Both the position numbers and the translations under genes were made by a program. The notes below the pieces were generated by a model. The model did no database searches. It was not told the DNA's origin and saw only the letters and a list, made by a program, of their open reading frames with translations. A DNA stretch of 64,000 bases from Pseudoxanthomonas sp. GM95 (GTDB taxonomy: Bacteria; Pseudomonadota; Gammaproteobacteria; Xanthomonadales; Xanthomonadaceae): the NCBI RefSeq assembly GCF_900109775.1, contig NZ_FOAX01000001.1:1488001-1552000 (forward strand), in the 5' to 3' direction. Numbering within the stretch: position 1 is the stretch's first letter; every line of letters begins with the position of its first letter. Positions 35,196 through 44,080 of this stretch are shown piece by piece.

Positions 35196-36733
35196 ACCGA
35201 TCCCCGAGTGCATTGCGCAATACCTTCTTCTCCTCGGCGGGGATCTACACCGAGTATGTGCTCGGCATGCTCACTTCGATCCTGATCGCGCGCCATTTGG
35301 GGCCGCACGATTTCGGCGTGTACAGCATGGTGATCTGGCTGGTTTCTGTCGGCATGACCATGACCAACGCCGGTTCGTCCACCACGTTGATCAAGTTCGT
35401 CGCCGAGCTGCGCGGTGGCGGCCGCGAGGAGCTGATCCAGCCGCTGCTGACCTATCTGCGCCGGACCCAGCGCACCTGCCTGTTGCTGGTGCTGGTCGCT
35501 GCCGGCGTGCTGTCGGCGTTCGCCGGGGCAAGGCTGGTGCCGGACTTCAATCGCGGGGTCCTGTTCGGCCTGCTGGCGTTGACCATCAGCCTGCGCGCGC
35601 CGTACATGTTCAATATCTCGCTGGGCAAGGGCCTGGAGAACTTCCGCGCCACCGCCGCGGTGGCGATGGTAGCCACGCCGCTCAACCTGGCGATGGTGGC
35701 CATCGCCTGGTGGCTGGACGCGTCGATGAACGCCTTCCTGATGGTGTTCGCGATCTCCAGCATGGTGTTCTACGGCGTCTCGCATTACCAGACCGCGCGG
35801 CTGGTGCCGGCATCCTCGGTGACCCAACTGCCGCCCGAGCTGAAGCAGCGGATCGTGCGCCACATGCGCTACGCCGCCATCACGGTCACGGTGGGGTTTG
35901 TCGCGGCCAGCGATATCGGTGTGCTGCTGCTCAACCTGTTTGCTTCCTCGGCGGAGGCTGGGCAGTTCAAGGTGGCGTTCCAGCTTTCGGCCGGTGCGGC
36001 ATTGTTGCTGCCGGGCGTGGTCGGCGCGCTGATGCTGCCGATGATGGCCAATGCGCTCAGCCAGGGGCTGTCAATGGCGGGGCGCCGCTTCGTCGGAGCG
36101 ACCTCGTACCTGATGCTGCTGGCCGCGCCGCTGGTCGGTTTTGGTGCGGTATTCGCGTCGGCGGTCATTTGCCTGCTGTATGGCCCGTCCTACGCTGCCG
36201 CAGCGCCGGTCTTCGCGACCTGCCTGTTCGGTGCGGCGATGGGAACGGTGGCCCAGGCCGGCTCCAGCCTGCTGCTCAGCGCAGATCGGCAACGCAGCAT
36301 GATGCTGCTGACCCTGACCAATGCGTTGGTCAAGCTGCTGCTCGACATCGTGCTGACCCTGCATTACGGATTGGCCGGCGCGGTTGCCGCCTACACGATC
36401 ACCAGCGTGCTGACGGCGGGCGCCGTGCTCGGACTTGCGATGGCCACGAGCGGGCTGGGGCTGGACTGGTCGCGCCTGGTACGCATCGTGGCAGCGGCCG
36501 GCGTGGCGGCTTTGGCGGCATTTCCCGTTCGCGAGTTGTGGTCGCCTCTTCCGGTGTTGGCGTTCGGCGGCCTGCTGTTTGCTGGGACCTACGGCCTGAT
36601 GACATTCGCCCTCGGCTGCTGGAGCGCGGACGACATCGAGCACATGCAGCAGATGCACCGCCGCGTGCCCAAGGTGCCCGGCCTCACCGCGCTGCTGAGC
36701 TGGGCCGACAAGCGCGCCTGCAGGGGATCCTGA
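35192..36733 (+). CDS. Lipopolysaccharide/EPS flippase (Wzx/MATE-like)
   Basis: A 513-aa polytopic protein with about fourteen hydrophobic segments. The N-terminal RNTFFSSAGIYTEYVLGMLTSILIARHLGPHDFGVYS is typical of the MOP-superfamily polysaccharide exporters (RfbX/Wzx). It should move undecaprenyl-diphosphate-linked repeat units from the inner to the outer leaflet of the cytoplasmic membrane. It is the only exporter-like protein in the locus that could carry a lipid-linked intermediate, including one bearing the peptide. It is coupled to the upstream polymerase by an ATGA overlap and followed 32 bases later by a glycosyltransferase. Confidence 0.9.
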   Translation: MNRSPSALRNTFFSSAGIYTEYVLGMLTSILIARHLGPHDFGVYSMVIWLVSVGMTMTNAGSSTTLIKFVAELRGGGREELIQPLLTYLRRTQRTCLLLVLVAAGVLSAFAGARLVPDFNRGVLFGLLALTISLRAPYMFNISLGKGLENFRATAAVAMVATPLNLAMVAIAWWLDASMNAFLMVFAISSMVFYGVSHYQTARLVPASSVTQLPPELKQRIVRHMRYAAITVTVGFVAASDIGVLLLNLFASSAEAGQFKVAFQLSAGAALLLPGVVGALMLPMMANALSQGLSMAGRRFVGATSYLMLLAAPLVGFGAVFASAVICLLYGPSYAAAAPVFATCLFGAAMGTVAQAGSSLLLSADRQRSMMLLTLTNALVKLLLDIVLTLHYGLAGAVAAYTITSVLTAGAVLGLAMATSGLGLDWSRLVRIVAAAGVAALAAFPVRELWSPLPVLAFGGLLFAGTYGLMTFALGCWSADDIEHMQQMHRRVPKVPGLTALLSWADKRACRGS

Positions 36734-36765
36734 GTGCGTCCTTTCACGACCAATGCGGAGCTGCC

Positions 36766-37992
36766 GTGAACATCACCCACTTCGTCGAATCGCTGGATCG
36801 CGGTGGACTGGAGCGGGTCGTGATCGATCTGGTCCGGACCCAGCGCGATGCCGGCGATCGCTGTCAGGTGGTCTGTTTGTTCGGCGCTGGCGCGCTGGCC
36901 GGCGAACTGCGCGCGTTGGGGATCCCCGTGCACAGCTGCGGGAAGCGGCGCGGCCTGGACTTGCGGGCGATCCTGGCGGCCCGGCGCTTGCTGCGCCAGC
37001 ACGACACCGAGATCCTGCATAGCCACAACGCGATCTCGCATTACTACGCAGTACTGGCATCGCGCGGCCTGCCATTGCGCAAGGTCGTCAACACGCGCCA
37101 CGGCATGGACAAGACGCGCGCGGTCGCGCAGCGCGGCTCGCGCAGTCGGTCCTGGCGCGACGACCGGCTTGAGTGGCTGTACGGCAAATCGATGGCCTGC
37201 ACCGATGCGGTCGTGGCGGTGTGTGAAGCGGCCCGCGATGAGTTCCGGCGGCGCAAGGACCTGCCGGCACGCAAGATCGTCGCGGTCCCCAACGGCCTGC
37301 ACGTGGAGCGCTTCGAGCCCGGCTCGACGCAGGCGCGGCAGCAGTTACGTCAGGCGTTGGGCGTGCCGGACAACACGCGACTCGCGGGCTTCGTGGGACG
37401 GCTCACCTGGGCCAAGGACCACGCCACGCTGGTCCGGGCTTTCCGCCTGCTACACGAACAGCGCCCGGAGACCGCGCTGGTGCTGATCGGCGACGGACCG
37501 CTGCGATCGTCGTTGGAGGCGCTGGCACGCTCGGAAGGCGTGGCCGAAAAGGTCTTCTTCCTCGGCGACCGCAACGACATCCACGCGCTGTTGCGCGGGC
37601 TGGACCTGTTCGTGATGTCGTCGGTCACCGAGGGCTACTCGGTGGCGCTGCTGGAGGCCTGCGCGTCGGCGCTGCCGATCGTGGCGACGCGTGTAGGTGG
37701 CAATCCCGAGATCGTGCGTGACGGCTTCAATGGCGCGTTGGTCGCGCCCGGCGCGCCGTCCGAACTGGCAGCGGCCATGATCGACATCCTCGGCGACCAG
37801 GCGCGCGCTTACGAGATGGGGCGCGCCGGCCGGGAGTGGGTGCTGGAATACGGTTCGCTGTCCACGATGGCAGCCCGCTATGCCGCGCTCTATGGCAGTG
37901 CCCGCGGCGAGGCCGCGCCAACCCAGGACGGTGCGCAAGCAGGCGACGCTCGCGATCTCGAAGCGGGTCTACAGCACCGTGAGGCCCAATGA
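36766..37992 (+). CDS. Glycosyltransferase family 4 (GT-B)
   Basis: A 408-aa retaining glycosyltransferase. The GTG at 36766 is preceded by GGAG 6-7 bases upstream and opens NITHFVESLDRGGLERVV, a classic GT4 N-terminus of EPS clusters. LAGFVGRLTWAKDH, LVLIGDGPLR and SVTEGYSVALLEACASALPIVATRVGGNPEIV define the donor domain and the E-x7-E region. The C-terminal 25 residues are hydrophilic and probably disordered. Its stop overlaps the ATG of the second deacetylase. The sugar is unknown. Confidence 0.88.
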   Translation: MNITHFVESLDRGGLERVVIDLVRTQRDAGDRCQVVCLFGAGALAGELRALGIPVHSCGKRRGLDLRAILAARRLLRQHDTEILHSHNAISHYYAVLASRGLPLRKVVNTRHGMDKTRAVAQRGSRSRSWRDDRLEWLYGKSMACTDAVVAVCEAARDEFRRRKDLPARKIVAVPNGLHVERFEPGSTQARQQLRQALGVPDNTRLAGFVGRLTWAKDHATLVRAFRLLHEQRPETALVLIGDGPLRSSLEALARSEGVAEKVFFLGDRNDIHALLRGLDLFVMSSVTEGYSVALLEACASALPIVATRVGGNPEIVRDGFNGALVAPGAPSELAAAMIDILGDQARAYEMGRAGREWVLEYGSLSTMAARYAALYGSARGEAAPTQDGAQAGDARDLEAGLQHREAQ

Positions 37993-38681
37993 AACTGCTG
38001 CCCGGAAGAATGCAGGTGCTGGGCTGGTTGCCAGACGCGCTGGTCTCGGTGCGCGGCGATGACCGGGGCAGGGCGCTGTACCTGACCTTCGACGATGGCC
38101 CGCATGGTGGGTGCACGCCGGCATTGCTGGATCTGCTGCGTGCGTATCGGGCCTGTGCCAGTTTTTTTCTGGTCGGGCGCAACGTCGAGCGGCATCCGGA
38201 ACTGGTGCAACGGATGGTCGATGAAGGGCACCGGCTGGGCAACCACTCCTATACGCATCCCCAGTTCGGCCGGCTTTCGCTGGCACAGCAGTTGGAAGAA
38301 ATCGATGTCACCGATCGCCTGCTGGCCAGGTTCGATGGCGTGCGCCGGCATCGCTTCCGTCCACCACGCGGGGTGTTTTCGCTTGGACTCACTGCACACT
38401 TCGCAGCACGGCGGCGCAACCTGACCTACTGGTCCTACAACAGCATGGACTACCAGCGCGGTGATCCTGTCGAATTCATTGCGCGGATGCGCGCGGCCCC
38501 TCCAAAGGCGGGCGAGGTGATCCTGATGCACGACGACGGCGACTGCGCGATCCGCATGCTCGAAACCTTGCTCGGGGAGTGGCAGGCGGCAGGCTTTCAG
38601 TTTTGCGCGCTGCCCCACGCGCGACAGACACACGCGGCTCCTGAGCAAGACGTAGCAGTGCGGTCCGCAAATCCGGGCTGA
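37989..38681 (+). CDS. Second polysaccharide deacetylase (NodB-type)
   Basis: A 230-aa CE4 domain with the full motif set: LYLTFDDGPHGG (two Asp), GNHSYTHPQFGRLS (H-x3-H), RFRPPRGVFS, and a C-terminal VILMHDDG carrying a His. It is close to the chitooligosaccharide/peptidoglycan deacetylase form and shorter than the first deacetylase of the locus. No signal peptide is visible, which hints at action on a cytoplasmic or membrane-linked substrate. It begins within the stop of the preceding glycosyltransferase gene. Two deacetylases in one locus suggest that free amines are generated on the sugar backbone. Confidence 0.87.
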   Translation: MKLLPGRMQVLGWLPDALVSVRGDDRGRALYLTFDDGPHGGCTPALLDLLRAYRACASFFLVGRNVERHPELVQRMVDEGHRLGNHSYTHPQFGRLSLAQQLEEIDVTDRLLARFDGVRRHRFRPPRGVFSLGLTAHFAARRRNLTYWSYNSMDYQRGDPVEFIARMRAAPPKAGEVILMHDDGDCAIRMLETLLGEWQAAGFQFCALPHARQTHAAPEQDVAVRSANPG

Positions 38682-38714
38682 TCCGCACGCGCCATTCCAG
38701 ACAAGGAATTCCTG

Positions 38715-39941
38715 ATGATCACCCACTTCACCGTGTTCGCCTTGCTGCTTGCCGCACTTGCGGCGCTGATGATCAGTGCCGGCTATGCGCTGCTGCGCAT
38801 GCGCAACATGCATCTGTGGATCGGCTCCTACCTGCGTCGCCAGCGACCGCCGCCGGTGTCCGGGCCGGTCCATGTGATGTTCTGCTTTGTCGATCACTTC
38901 GAACCGATGTGGGGAAAGGTGGATCTGCCCACGCAACGCAGTCGCGTGGATCGCTGGTGCCAGGACTATCGAACGCTGGCGAGCCGCCACCGCGATGCCG
39001 ACGGGCGTCCGCCGCAGCACACGTTCTTCTACCCGGAAGAGGAATACGCCGAGGAACACCTGGACAAACTTTCCGCACTCTGCGCCGATGGCTATGGCGA
39101 AATCGAGATCCACCTGCATCACGACAACGATACCGAGGCCAACTTCCGCGAGACGATCAGCCGCTTCTGCAACACGCTGCACGTGCGCCACGGCGCGTTG
39201 TCCCGTGATCCGGACAGCGGGCAGCTGAGTTTCGGATTCATCCATGGCAACTGGTGCCTGGACAATTCACGCGCCGACGGCCGTTGGTGCGGCTTGAACA
39301 ACGAGCTGATCCTGCTGCGCGAACTAGGGTGCTACGCCGACTTCACCTTGCCCTCGGCGCCCAGCGACACCCAGACGCGCACAGTCAACGCGATCTACTA
39401 CGCCACCGATGATCCACTGCGCCCCCGGTCGCATGACCACGGTGTCGCCGTGCGCGCTGGAGGGAGCAGTAGCGGCGACCTGATGATCGTGCAGGGGCCG
39501 CTCGGCTTGAACTGGCGCGAGCGCAAGTGGGGCGTACTGCCGCGCATCGACAGCGCGGACGTGCGCCGCTCCTGTCCACCGACCCCGGAGCGCGTAGATG
39601 CCTGGATCAACACCGCTATCCACGTCGAAGGGCGGCCCGATTGGGTCATCGTCAAGGTCCATACCCACGGCACCCAGGAGCGCGACATGGACACCTTGCT
39701 GGGGCCGGTAATGGACACCATGCATGCACACCTGGAGCAGCGTTACAACGATGGCAGCCGGTATCTGCTGCACTACGTCACGGCGCGCGAGGCCTACAAC
39801 ATCATCAAGGCGGCCGAGGCCGGTCTCACCGGTGATCCGGGGAAGTTCCGGGATTTCAGGTTGCCACCGCCGCCGCATTCGCCCTGGCAGCCCGCGCAGA
39901 TCGACGCGACTACCGCGCGCGTTGCTGGAAACGTCGCGTAA
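38715..39941 (+). CDS. Membrane-anchored putative metal-dependent hydrolase, polysaccharide-deacetylase-like
   Basis: A 408-aa protein with one N-terminal membrane segment (FTVFALLLAALAALMISAGYALL). It carries clusters of acidic and histidine residues: CFVDHFEPMWG, EIEIHLHHDNDTEANF, GFIHGNWCLDNS and WVIVKVHTHGTQERD. These look like metal ligands on a barrel fold. Similar uncharacterised proteins occur in EPS loci and are sometimes annotated as polysaccharide-deacetylase-like, but standard NodB motifs are absent. It starts 33 bases after the deacetylase gene, with AGGAA 8-9 bases upstream. Its role is not established; trimming or N-deacetylation of the nascent polymer at the membrane is a guess. 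Confidence 0.65.
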   Translation: MITHFTVFALLLAALAALMISAGYALLRMRNMHLWIGSYLRRQRPPPVSGPVHVMFCFVDHFEPMWGKVDLPTQRSRVDRWCQDYRTLASRHRDADGRPPQHTFFYPEEEYAEEHLDKLSALCADGYGEIEIHLHHDNDTEANFRETISRFCNTLHVRHGALSRDPDSGQLSFGFIHGNWCLDNSRADGRWCGLNNELILLRELGCYADFTLPSAPSDTQTRTVNAIYYATDDPLRPRSHDHGVAVRAGGSSSGDLMIVQGPLGLNWRERKWGVLPRIDSADVRRSCPPTPERVDAWINTAIHVEGRPDWVIVKVHTHGTQERDMDTLLGPVMDTMHAHLEQRYNDGSRYLLHYVTAREAYNIIKAAEAGLTGDPGKFRDFRLPPPPHSPWQPAQIDATTARVAGNVA

Positions 39942-39953
39942 GCGAGCCCGGCA

Positions 39954-40703
39954 ATGCAGCCTTCCGTCGTCAGCGTGGTGATGCCGGTCTACAACGCGGA
40001 AGCGTGGCTACGACATTCCATCGACTCGGTGCTCCAGCAGACGCACGCAGCATTGGAGCTGATTGCCATTGATGATGGCTCAATTGATCGGTCGTGGGAG
40101 ATCCTGCAGGAAGCGGCGCGGGATGACGCCCGGATCAAGCCCTTGCAGCTGGCGCGCAACGCAGGCGTGGCCGCCGCGCGCAACGCAGGTCTTGCTGCCG
40201 CCAACGGCGGCCACGTCGCCTTTCTCGACAGCGACGACTGGTGGCATCCACGCAAGCTGGAATGGCAGCTGGGCCAGATGATCGCCACCGGCGCGCAGGT
40301 GAGCTATGGCGCGTATGACCGGGTCTCGTCGCAGGGACGACTGCTCTCGCAGGTTCGGCCGCGCCCTGAGGTCGACTACCGCGACATGCTCAGGAGCAAT
40401 CACATCGGGCATCTGACCGGCATGTATGCGCGCAACCTGGGCGCCGTGGAATTCCAGCGCGTGGGCCACGAGGACTATGTGTTCTGGCTCGATCTGGTCC
40501 GGCGCGCAGGACATGCGATCTGTATCGATGCCCCGACACCGCTGGCGTCCTATCTGGTACGCGAGGGGTCGGTGTCGTCAAACAAGCTCCGGGCGGCGGC
40601 GTGGCAGTGGCAGATCTACCGCAGGATCGAACGGCTCGGCTTGCTCAGTTCCGCGATCTACATGTCGCATTACGCCTGGCACGCGGTCCACAAGCGCAAA
40701 TGA
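39954..40703 (+). CDS. Glycosyltransferase family 2 (GT-A)
   Basis: A 249-aa inverting glycosyltransferase. The nucleotide-binding start VVSVVMPVYNAEAWLRHSIDSVLQQ is followed by IDDGSIDRSW, ARNAGVAAARNAGL and the metal-binding DSDDWW (DXD). A catalytic-base candidate is in VGHEDYVFWLDL. It has no membrane helix, so it acts at the cytoplasmic face on the lipid-linked chain. It follows the preceding gene by 12 bases. It is one of four glycosyltransferases besides the priming enzyme, consistent with a repeat of roughly four to five sugars. Confidence 0.88.
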   Translation: MQPSVVSVVMPVYNAEAWLRHSIDSVLQQTHAALELIAIDDGSIDRSWEILQEAARDDARIKPLQLARNAGVAAARNAGLAAANGGHVAFLDSDDWWHPRKLEWQLGQMIATGAQVSYGAYDRVSSQGRLLSQVRPRPEVDYRDMLRSNHIGHLTGMYARNLGAVEFQRVGHEDYVFWLDLVRRAGHAICIDAPTPLASYLVREGSVSSNKLRAAAWQWQIYRRIERLGLLSSAIYMSHYAWHAVHKRK

Positions 40704-40756
40704 TGCGAGCGCCGCACGTGGTGCGATGCCTCAGTCCGGTTTCATGGGGATGTCAG

Positions 40757-42433
40757 ATGACAAGTCTTCGCAGGTGGGTATGCATGGCGCTGCTTGTCCT
40801 GGCCATGACGGCCGAGGCCAGGGCTGCGGTCACACTGGACCTGTCCTACGTGGACAAGCGCTCGGCGGAGTATCGCCGCTTCAAGAGCTTCGTCGATCGC
40901 GCCGTGGCCGGCGATCCGGCCTACGGATTTTCGGCGACCGACGCCGCTTACATGTACCGCCTGACCGGCGAGCGGCCCTATGGCGAGCTGGCGGTGCGCA
41001 TGGTCGAAGACCAGGTGACTGCTGCCGAAGCGGCCACGGGGCAGGGACTGGCGCCACCGGTCGCCGATGATTCCTACATGTACATCGGGCCGATGCTGCG
41101 CGACTTGTCGCTGGCCTATGACTGGTGCGGCGACCTGGTGACGCCCAAACAGAAGACGCGCTGGAAAGCCTATGCCGACCAGGCGCTGGCCAACGTCTGG
41201 CATCCCTTGGTGGCGCGCTGGGGTGGCCACTGGCTGCCCGGCAATGGCTGGGCCATCGAAGATCCAGGCAACAACTATTTCTACAGCTTCACCGAAGCCA
41301 CCATGTACTGGGCGCTGGCCAGCGACAGCCCGGGCTGGAAGACCTTCCTGCAGCAGGACCGATTGCCGCTGCTGACCAAATATCTGACGACGTTGCCAGG
41401 CGGCGGCAGTCGCGAGGGCACCAGTTACGGCGCGTCGTTCCGGACGTTGTTTGGCCTGTACCGCGTGTGGCGCGATGCCGCGGGTACGGACCTGGCCAAT
41501 GCCAACCCGCATCTGACCGACACCATCGCGTACTGGGTGCATGCCACGGTGCCGACCATGGACCAGTTTGCCCCGATCGGCGACCAGCCGCGCGTTTCGG
41601 TTCCCGAGCTCTACGACTATGAGCGCGTCCTGATGCTGGAAGCACGCACGCTGACCCACGACGCCGCAGCGGCACGCCTGGCGTCCTGGTGGCTGCACCA
41701 CATCTCGATCAAGGAAATGAGCAACAGCTTCAACAGCCGGCATGACCTGTTGCCCGCAGGCGAGGATGGGACCGCGCCGAGCGCGCTGGTCTACCACGCG
41801 TCCGGGGTCGGGCAGCTGTTCGCGCGCACCGATTGGACCAAGGCTGCCATGTGGCTCAACTTCACCGCCGGGCCGTACGACCAGAGTCACGCGCATCAAT
41901 CGCAAGGAGCAGTCACATTGTTTGCGGGCGACTGGCTTGCAGTGACGGAGAACATCTGGAGCCGCAGCGGCATCCAGCAGGGCACCGCGACCAACAACGT
42001 CGTGCGCTTCGAGCGCGGCGGCGAAGTGATTCCACAGGACACGCCCACCACCTCGTCGATGAAAATCGTCGAGACCGGCGCGAATGGCGAAGTGCATGCC
42101 GTGGCCGACCTGACGCCAGCCTACGGCGGCAATCCCGCGATCCGCGCCTGGAAGCGCAGCATCGCCTTCAAAGACCGCGTGTTGACCATCCAGGACGACT
42201 TCGCCACGCGCTCGGATACCGCCGCCATCTTTCAACTCAATGTGCCGGTCCAGCCGAAGATCAAAGGCAATACGGCCACGGCCGGAAAACTGCGGGTGAC
42301 CGTCCTGTCGCCGGTCGGCGCCAGCCTGACGGCGGTGGACTGGACCAAGGTCGACAAGGACTACACACGCGGCTGGCGGCTCGACGTGCGCGGGCCAGGC
42401 AGCCAGTTCGTCGTCAAACTGGAAGCCGACTAG
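40757..42433 (+). CDS. Secreted heparinase II/III-like polysaccharide lyase
   Basis: A 558-aa protein with signal peptide MTSLRRWVCMALLVLAMTAEARA, likely cut before AVTL. An alpha-helical toroid region follows (about 40-370: YMYRLTGERPYGELAVRM, LAYDWCGDLVTP, HWLPGNGWAIEDPGNNYFYS), then a beta-sandwich half with DQSHAHQSQGAVTLFAGDWLAV. This resembles heparinase II/III-type lyases that cleave uronic-acid-containing polymers by beta-elimination. It therefore fits the hexosaminuronate predicted from tviB/tviC. The start is supported by GGGGA about 8 bases upstream. In such loci a periplasmic lyase usually trims polymer or clears stalled chains. Its stop overlaps the stop of a convergent gene inside CTAG. 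Confidence 0.8.
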   Translation: MTSLRRWVCMALLVLAMTAEARAAVTLDLSYVDKRSAEYRRFKSFVDRAVAGDPAYGFSATDAAYMYRLTGERPYGELAVRMVEDQVTAAEAATGQGLAPPVADDSYMYIGPMLRDLSLAYDWCGDLVTPKQKTRWKAYADQALANVWHPLVARWGGHWLPGNGWAIEDPGNNYFYSFTEATMYWALASDSPGWKTFLQQDRLPLLTKYLTTLPGGGSREGTSYGASFRTLFGLYRVWRDAAGTDLANANPHLTDTIAYWVHATVPTMDQFAPIGDQPRVSVPELYDYERVLMLEARTLTHDAAAARLASWWLHHISIKEMSNSFNSRHDLLPAGEDGTAPSALVYHASGVGQLFARTDWTKAAMWLNFTAGPYDQSHAHQSQGAVTLFAGDWLAVTENIWSRSGIQQGTATNNVVRFERGGEVIPQDTPTTSSMKIVETGANGEVHAVADLTPAYGGNPAIRAWKRSIAFKDRVLTIQDDFATRSDTAAIFQLNVPVQPKIKGNTATAGKLRVTVLSPVGASLTAVDWTKVDKDYTRGWRLDVRGPGSQFVVKLEAD

Positions 42434-43299
42434 CGCGCGGCCACCTGCAAAGGGACTCGCGCCGCCGCGGGCTCTTGCGCCTCGACCTGTGCAAGCTGCG
42501 GGAACTGCATGCGCAGCCATTGCTCGATGGTGTCGACCAAGCGCTTTCGGTCATCGGCCAGGACGTAGGTGTGGTCGACTTCCTTCAGGAAGCTGACGCT
42601 GATGCCCGGATGGCTTGCCAGCGTCGCGCCGTAACACTCGCCGAACTGACGCTGGTGATTGAAATACCAGCTGGCTCCGCCGCTATAGATGAAGCAGAGT
42701 TTGAGCCCGCGCTGGACCATCCCGGCCAGTTCTTCCCGAACGCGCGCCTGCGGCGGGAACTCGACCTGGAATTGCGACCCGGTGGTCGCCGTCACAGGTC
42801 GCAGCCTGCGGGTGATGAAGCGCAGCACGCGCGCCGGGTTCAACAGGCGTGGCAGGTAATGCCGCGCCTTGTATCCCCTGGTGCGATAGCCATAACCGTC
42901 CAGGAAGACCGCGCCCGCGACCGCATCGTTGTGTTGCGCGACCAGATGCGCGTTCTGGGCGCCTGAGCAAAGGCCGATCAGCACGAAGCGACTGCAGCCG
43001 CTCTGCTCGCGCAACAACGCCATGGCGCTGGCCACGTCGCTTTGGACCTGCTGCTCGCGCGACTGCAGCTCGTGGCTCGCGCCGCTGTCTCCCACGGTCG
43101 ACAGATCAAAGCGCAATGTCGGGAACCCGCAGGCGTTGAGCTGTCGGGTCATCTGCACGTGCAGGCGGAACGGCCCGACGTGGTGCACCAGCCCGGCATT
43201 GAGCACGATTACGCCGGTGGTGCGCGCCTGTGAGGAAGGGTGGCCGACAATCCCGAACAAGTGCTGGGCGCGGCCGAACCACGTGGCATGCTCATGCAT
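42430..43299 (-). CDS. Alpha/beta hydrolase, exosortase-A-locus hydrolase 1-like
   Basis: A 289-aa alpha/beta hydrolase. The fold start GVIVLNAGLVHHVGPFRLHVQMTRQL and LRFDLSTVGDSG are typical. The nucleophile elbow reads IGLCSGAQ, placing Cys111 where the usual Ser stands in G-x-S-x-G, with Ser112 beside it. The C-terminal half contains VDHTYVLADDR with a candidate His. The style and its pairing with a second hydrolase recall the TIGR03100/TIGR03101 hydrolases of exosortase-A EPS loci. The reaction of those proteins is not known. It is the last gene of the minus-strand export operon and overlaps the previous gene by 8 bases. Confidence 0.72.
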   Translation of the reverse strand: MHEHATWFGRAQHLFGIVGHPSSQARTTGVIVLNAGLVHHVGPFRLHVQMTRQLNACGFPTLRFDLSTVGDSGASHELQSREQQVQSDVASAMALLREQSGCSRFVLIGLCSGAQNAHLVAQHNDAVAGAVFLDGYGYRTRGYKARHYLPRLLNPARVLRFITRRLRPVTATTGSQFQVEFPPQARVREELAGMVQRGLKLCFIYSGGASWYFNHQRQFGECYGATLASHPGISVSFLKEVDHTYVLADDRKRLVDTIEQWLRMQFPQLAQVEAQEPAAARVPLQVAAR

Positions 43300-44080
43300 A
43301 AGCTGACTCCTGTATGCGCCGGCTGACGATGTCGATCAGCTCATGCGACTGGATCATGGTTTCCAGCCGTGCCAGGTCGTTCCACGGCGTCGGTGCGGAC
43401 AGCGGGACGACTTCCGCCCCCGTGCTGATGAAGCGATGCGGCACATCCGCCGGATCACTGGATGCGGAGCATAGGAGCAGCGTGCGGCGCGGCGGCGGTT
43501 CCAGCCGCAGGTCAGTCAGCTGTTGCCGGAACGACGCGCTGATGGCAAAGCCTTGCCATTGTCCGGACAGCGCCGCCGCTGGGCGGGGCGCGTTGAAGCG
43601 GTTGAGGTCGAAGCGCAGCGCGGCCTGGAGTGCATCGAGCGCGGCCACGTGCGTGGCGCCGTCCAGGACCGGATCCCACAGGATCAACTGGTCCAGGCGT
43701 GCGCGCGTCGAGGCAGCCAAGGCAAGGCTGCCGCCAAGCCGGGGGCCGAACGCGATGACCTGCTGGCAGCCGCTGCGCAGTCGCAGGCGTTCTGCGGCCG
43801 TGGCCACGTCGCTCATGCAGCGCGACCACTCGACCTCTTCGCTGGCGCCCGCAGAATCACCGGTTCCGTAGTAGTCGAAGCGCAGCACATCCGCGCCGGC
43901 CGCGGCCAGTGCGTGCGCCAGCTGGCGATACAGGCGATGGCAACGGATCAGGTCCTGGCCCAGGGGCGGGCACAGCAGCACCCCAATCCCATGCTCGAAT
44001 GCCCCAGGATGATAGATGCCGAACAGATCCTGCCTGGGACCGAAGTGGAAGGGGATTTCCAGCTGTGTGTTCGTATTCAT
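43292..44080 (-). CDS. Alpha/beta hydrolase, exosortase-A-locus hydrolase 2-like, atypical nucleophile
   Basis: A 262-aa alpha/beta-hydrolase fold with GVLLCPPLGQDLIRCHRLYRQLA and VLRFDYYGTGDSAG. The elbow reads FGPRLGGSLAL, so Arg114 occupies the position of the nucleophile Ser. The nearest Ser is residue 118. My recollection is that the TIGR03101-type family often has an R-L-G pattern here, so this may be a family trait rather than decay. The protein may be a non-catalytic partner or use another residue. It overlaps the barrel gene by four bases (ATGA) and is co-transcribed with hydrolase 1. No signal peptide is seen. Confidence 0.7.
   Translation of the reverse strand: MNTNTQLEIPFHFGPRQDLFGIYHPGAFEHGIGVLLCPPLGQDLIRCHRLYRQLAHALAAAGADVLRFDYYGTGDSAGASEEVEWSRCMSDVATAAERLRLRSGCQQVIAFGPRLGGSLALAASTRARLDQLILWDPVLDGATHVAALDALQAALRFDLNRFNAPRPAAALSGQWQGFAISASFRQQLTDLRLEPPPRRTLLLCSASSDPADVPHRFISTGAEVVPLSAPTPWNDLARLETMIQSHELIDIVSRRIQESAYA

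Noticed and set aside
40742..42520. 592-codon minus-strand open frame
   Set aside because: Antisense to the secreted lyase, which has a clear signal peptide and family motifs.
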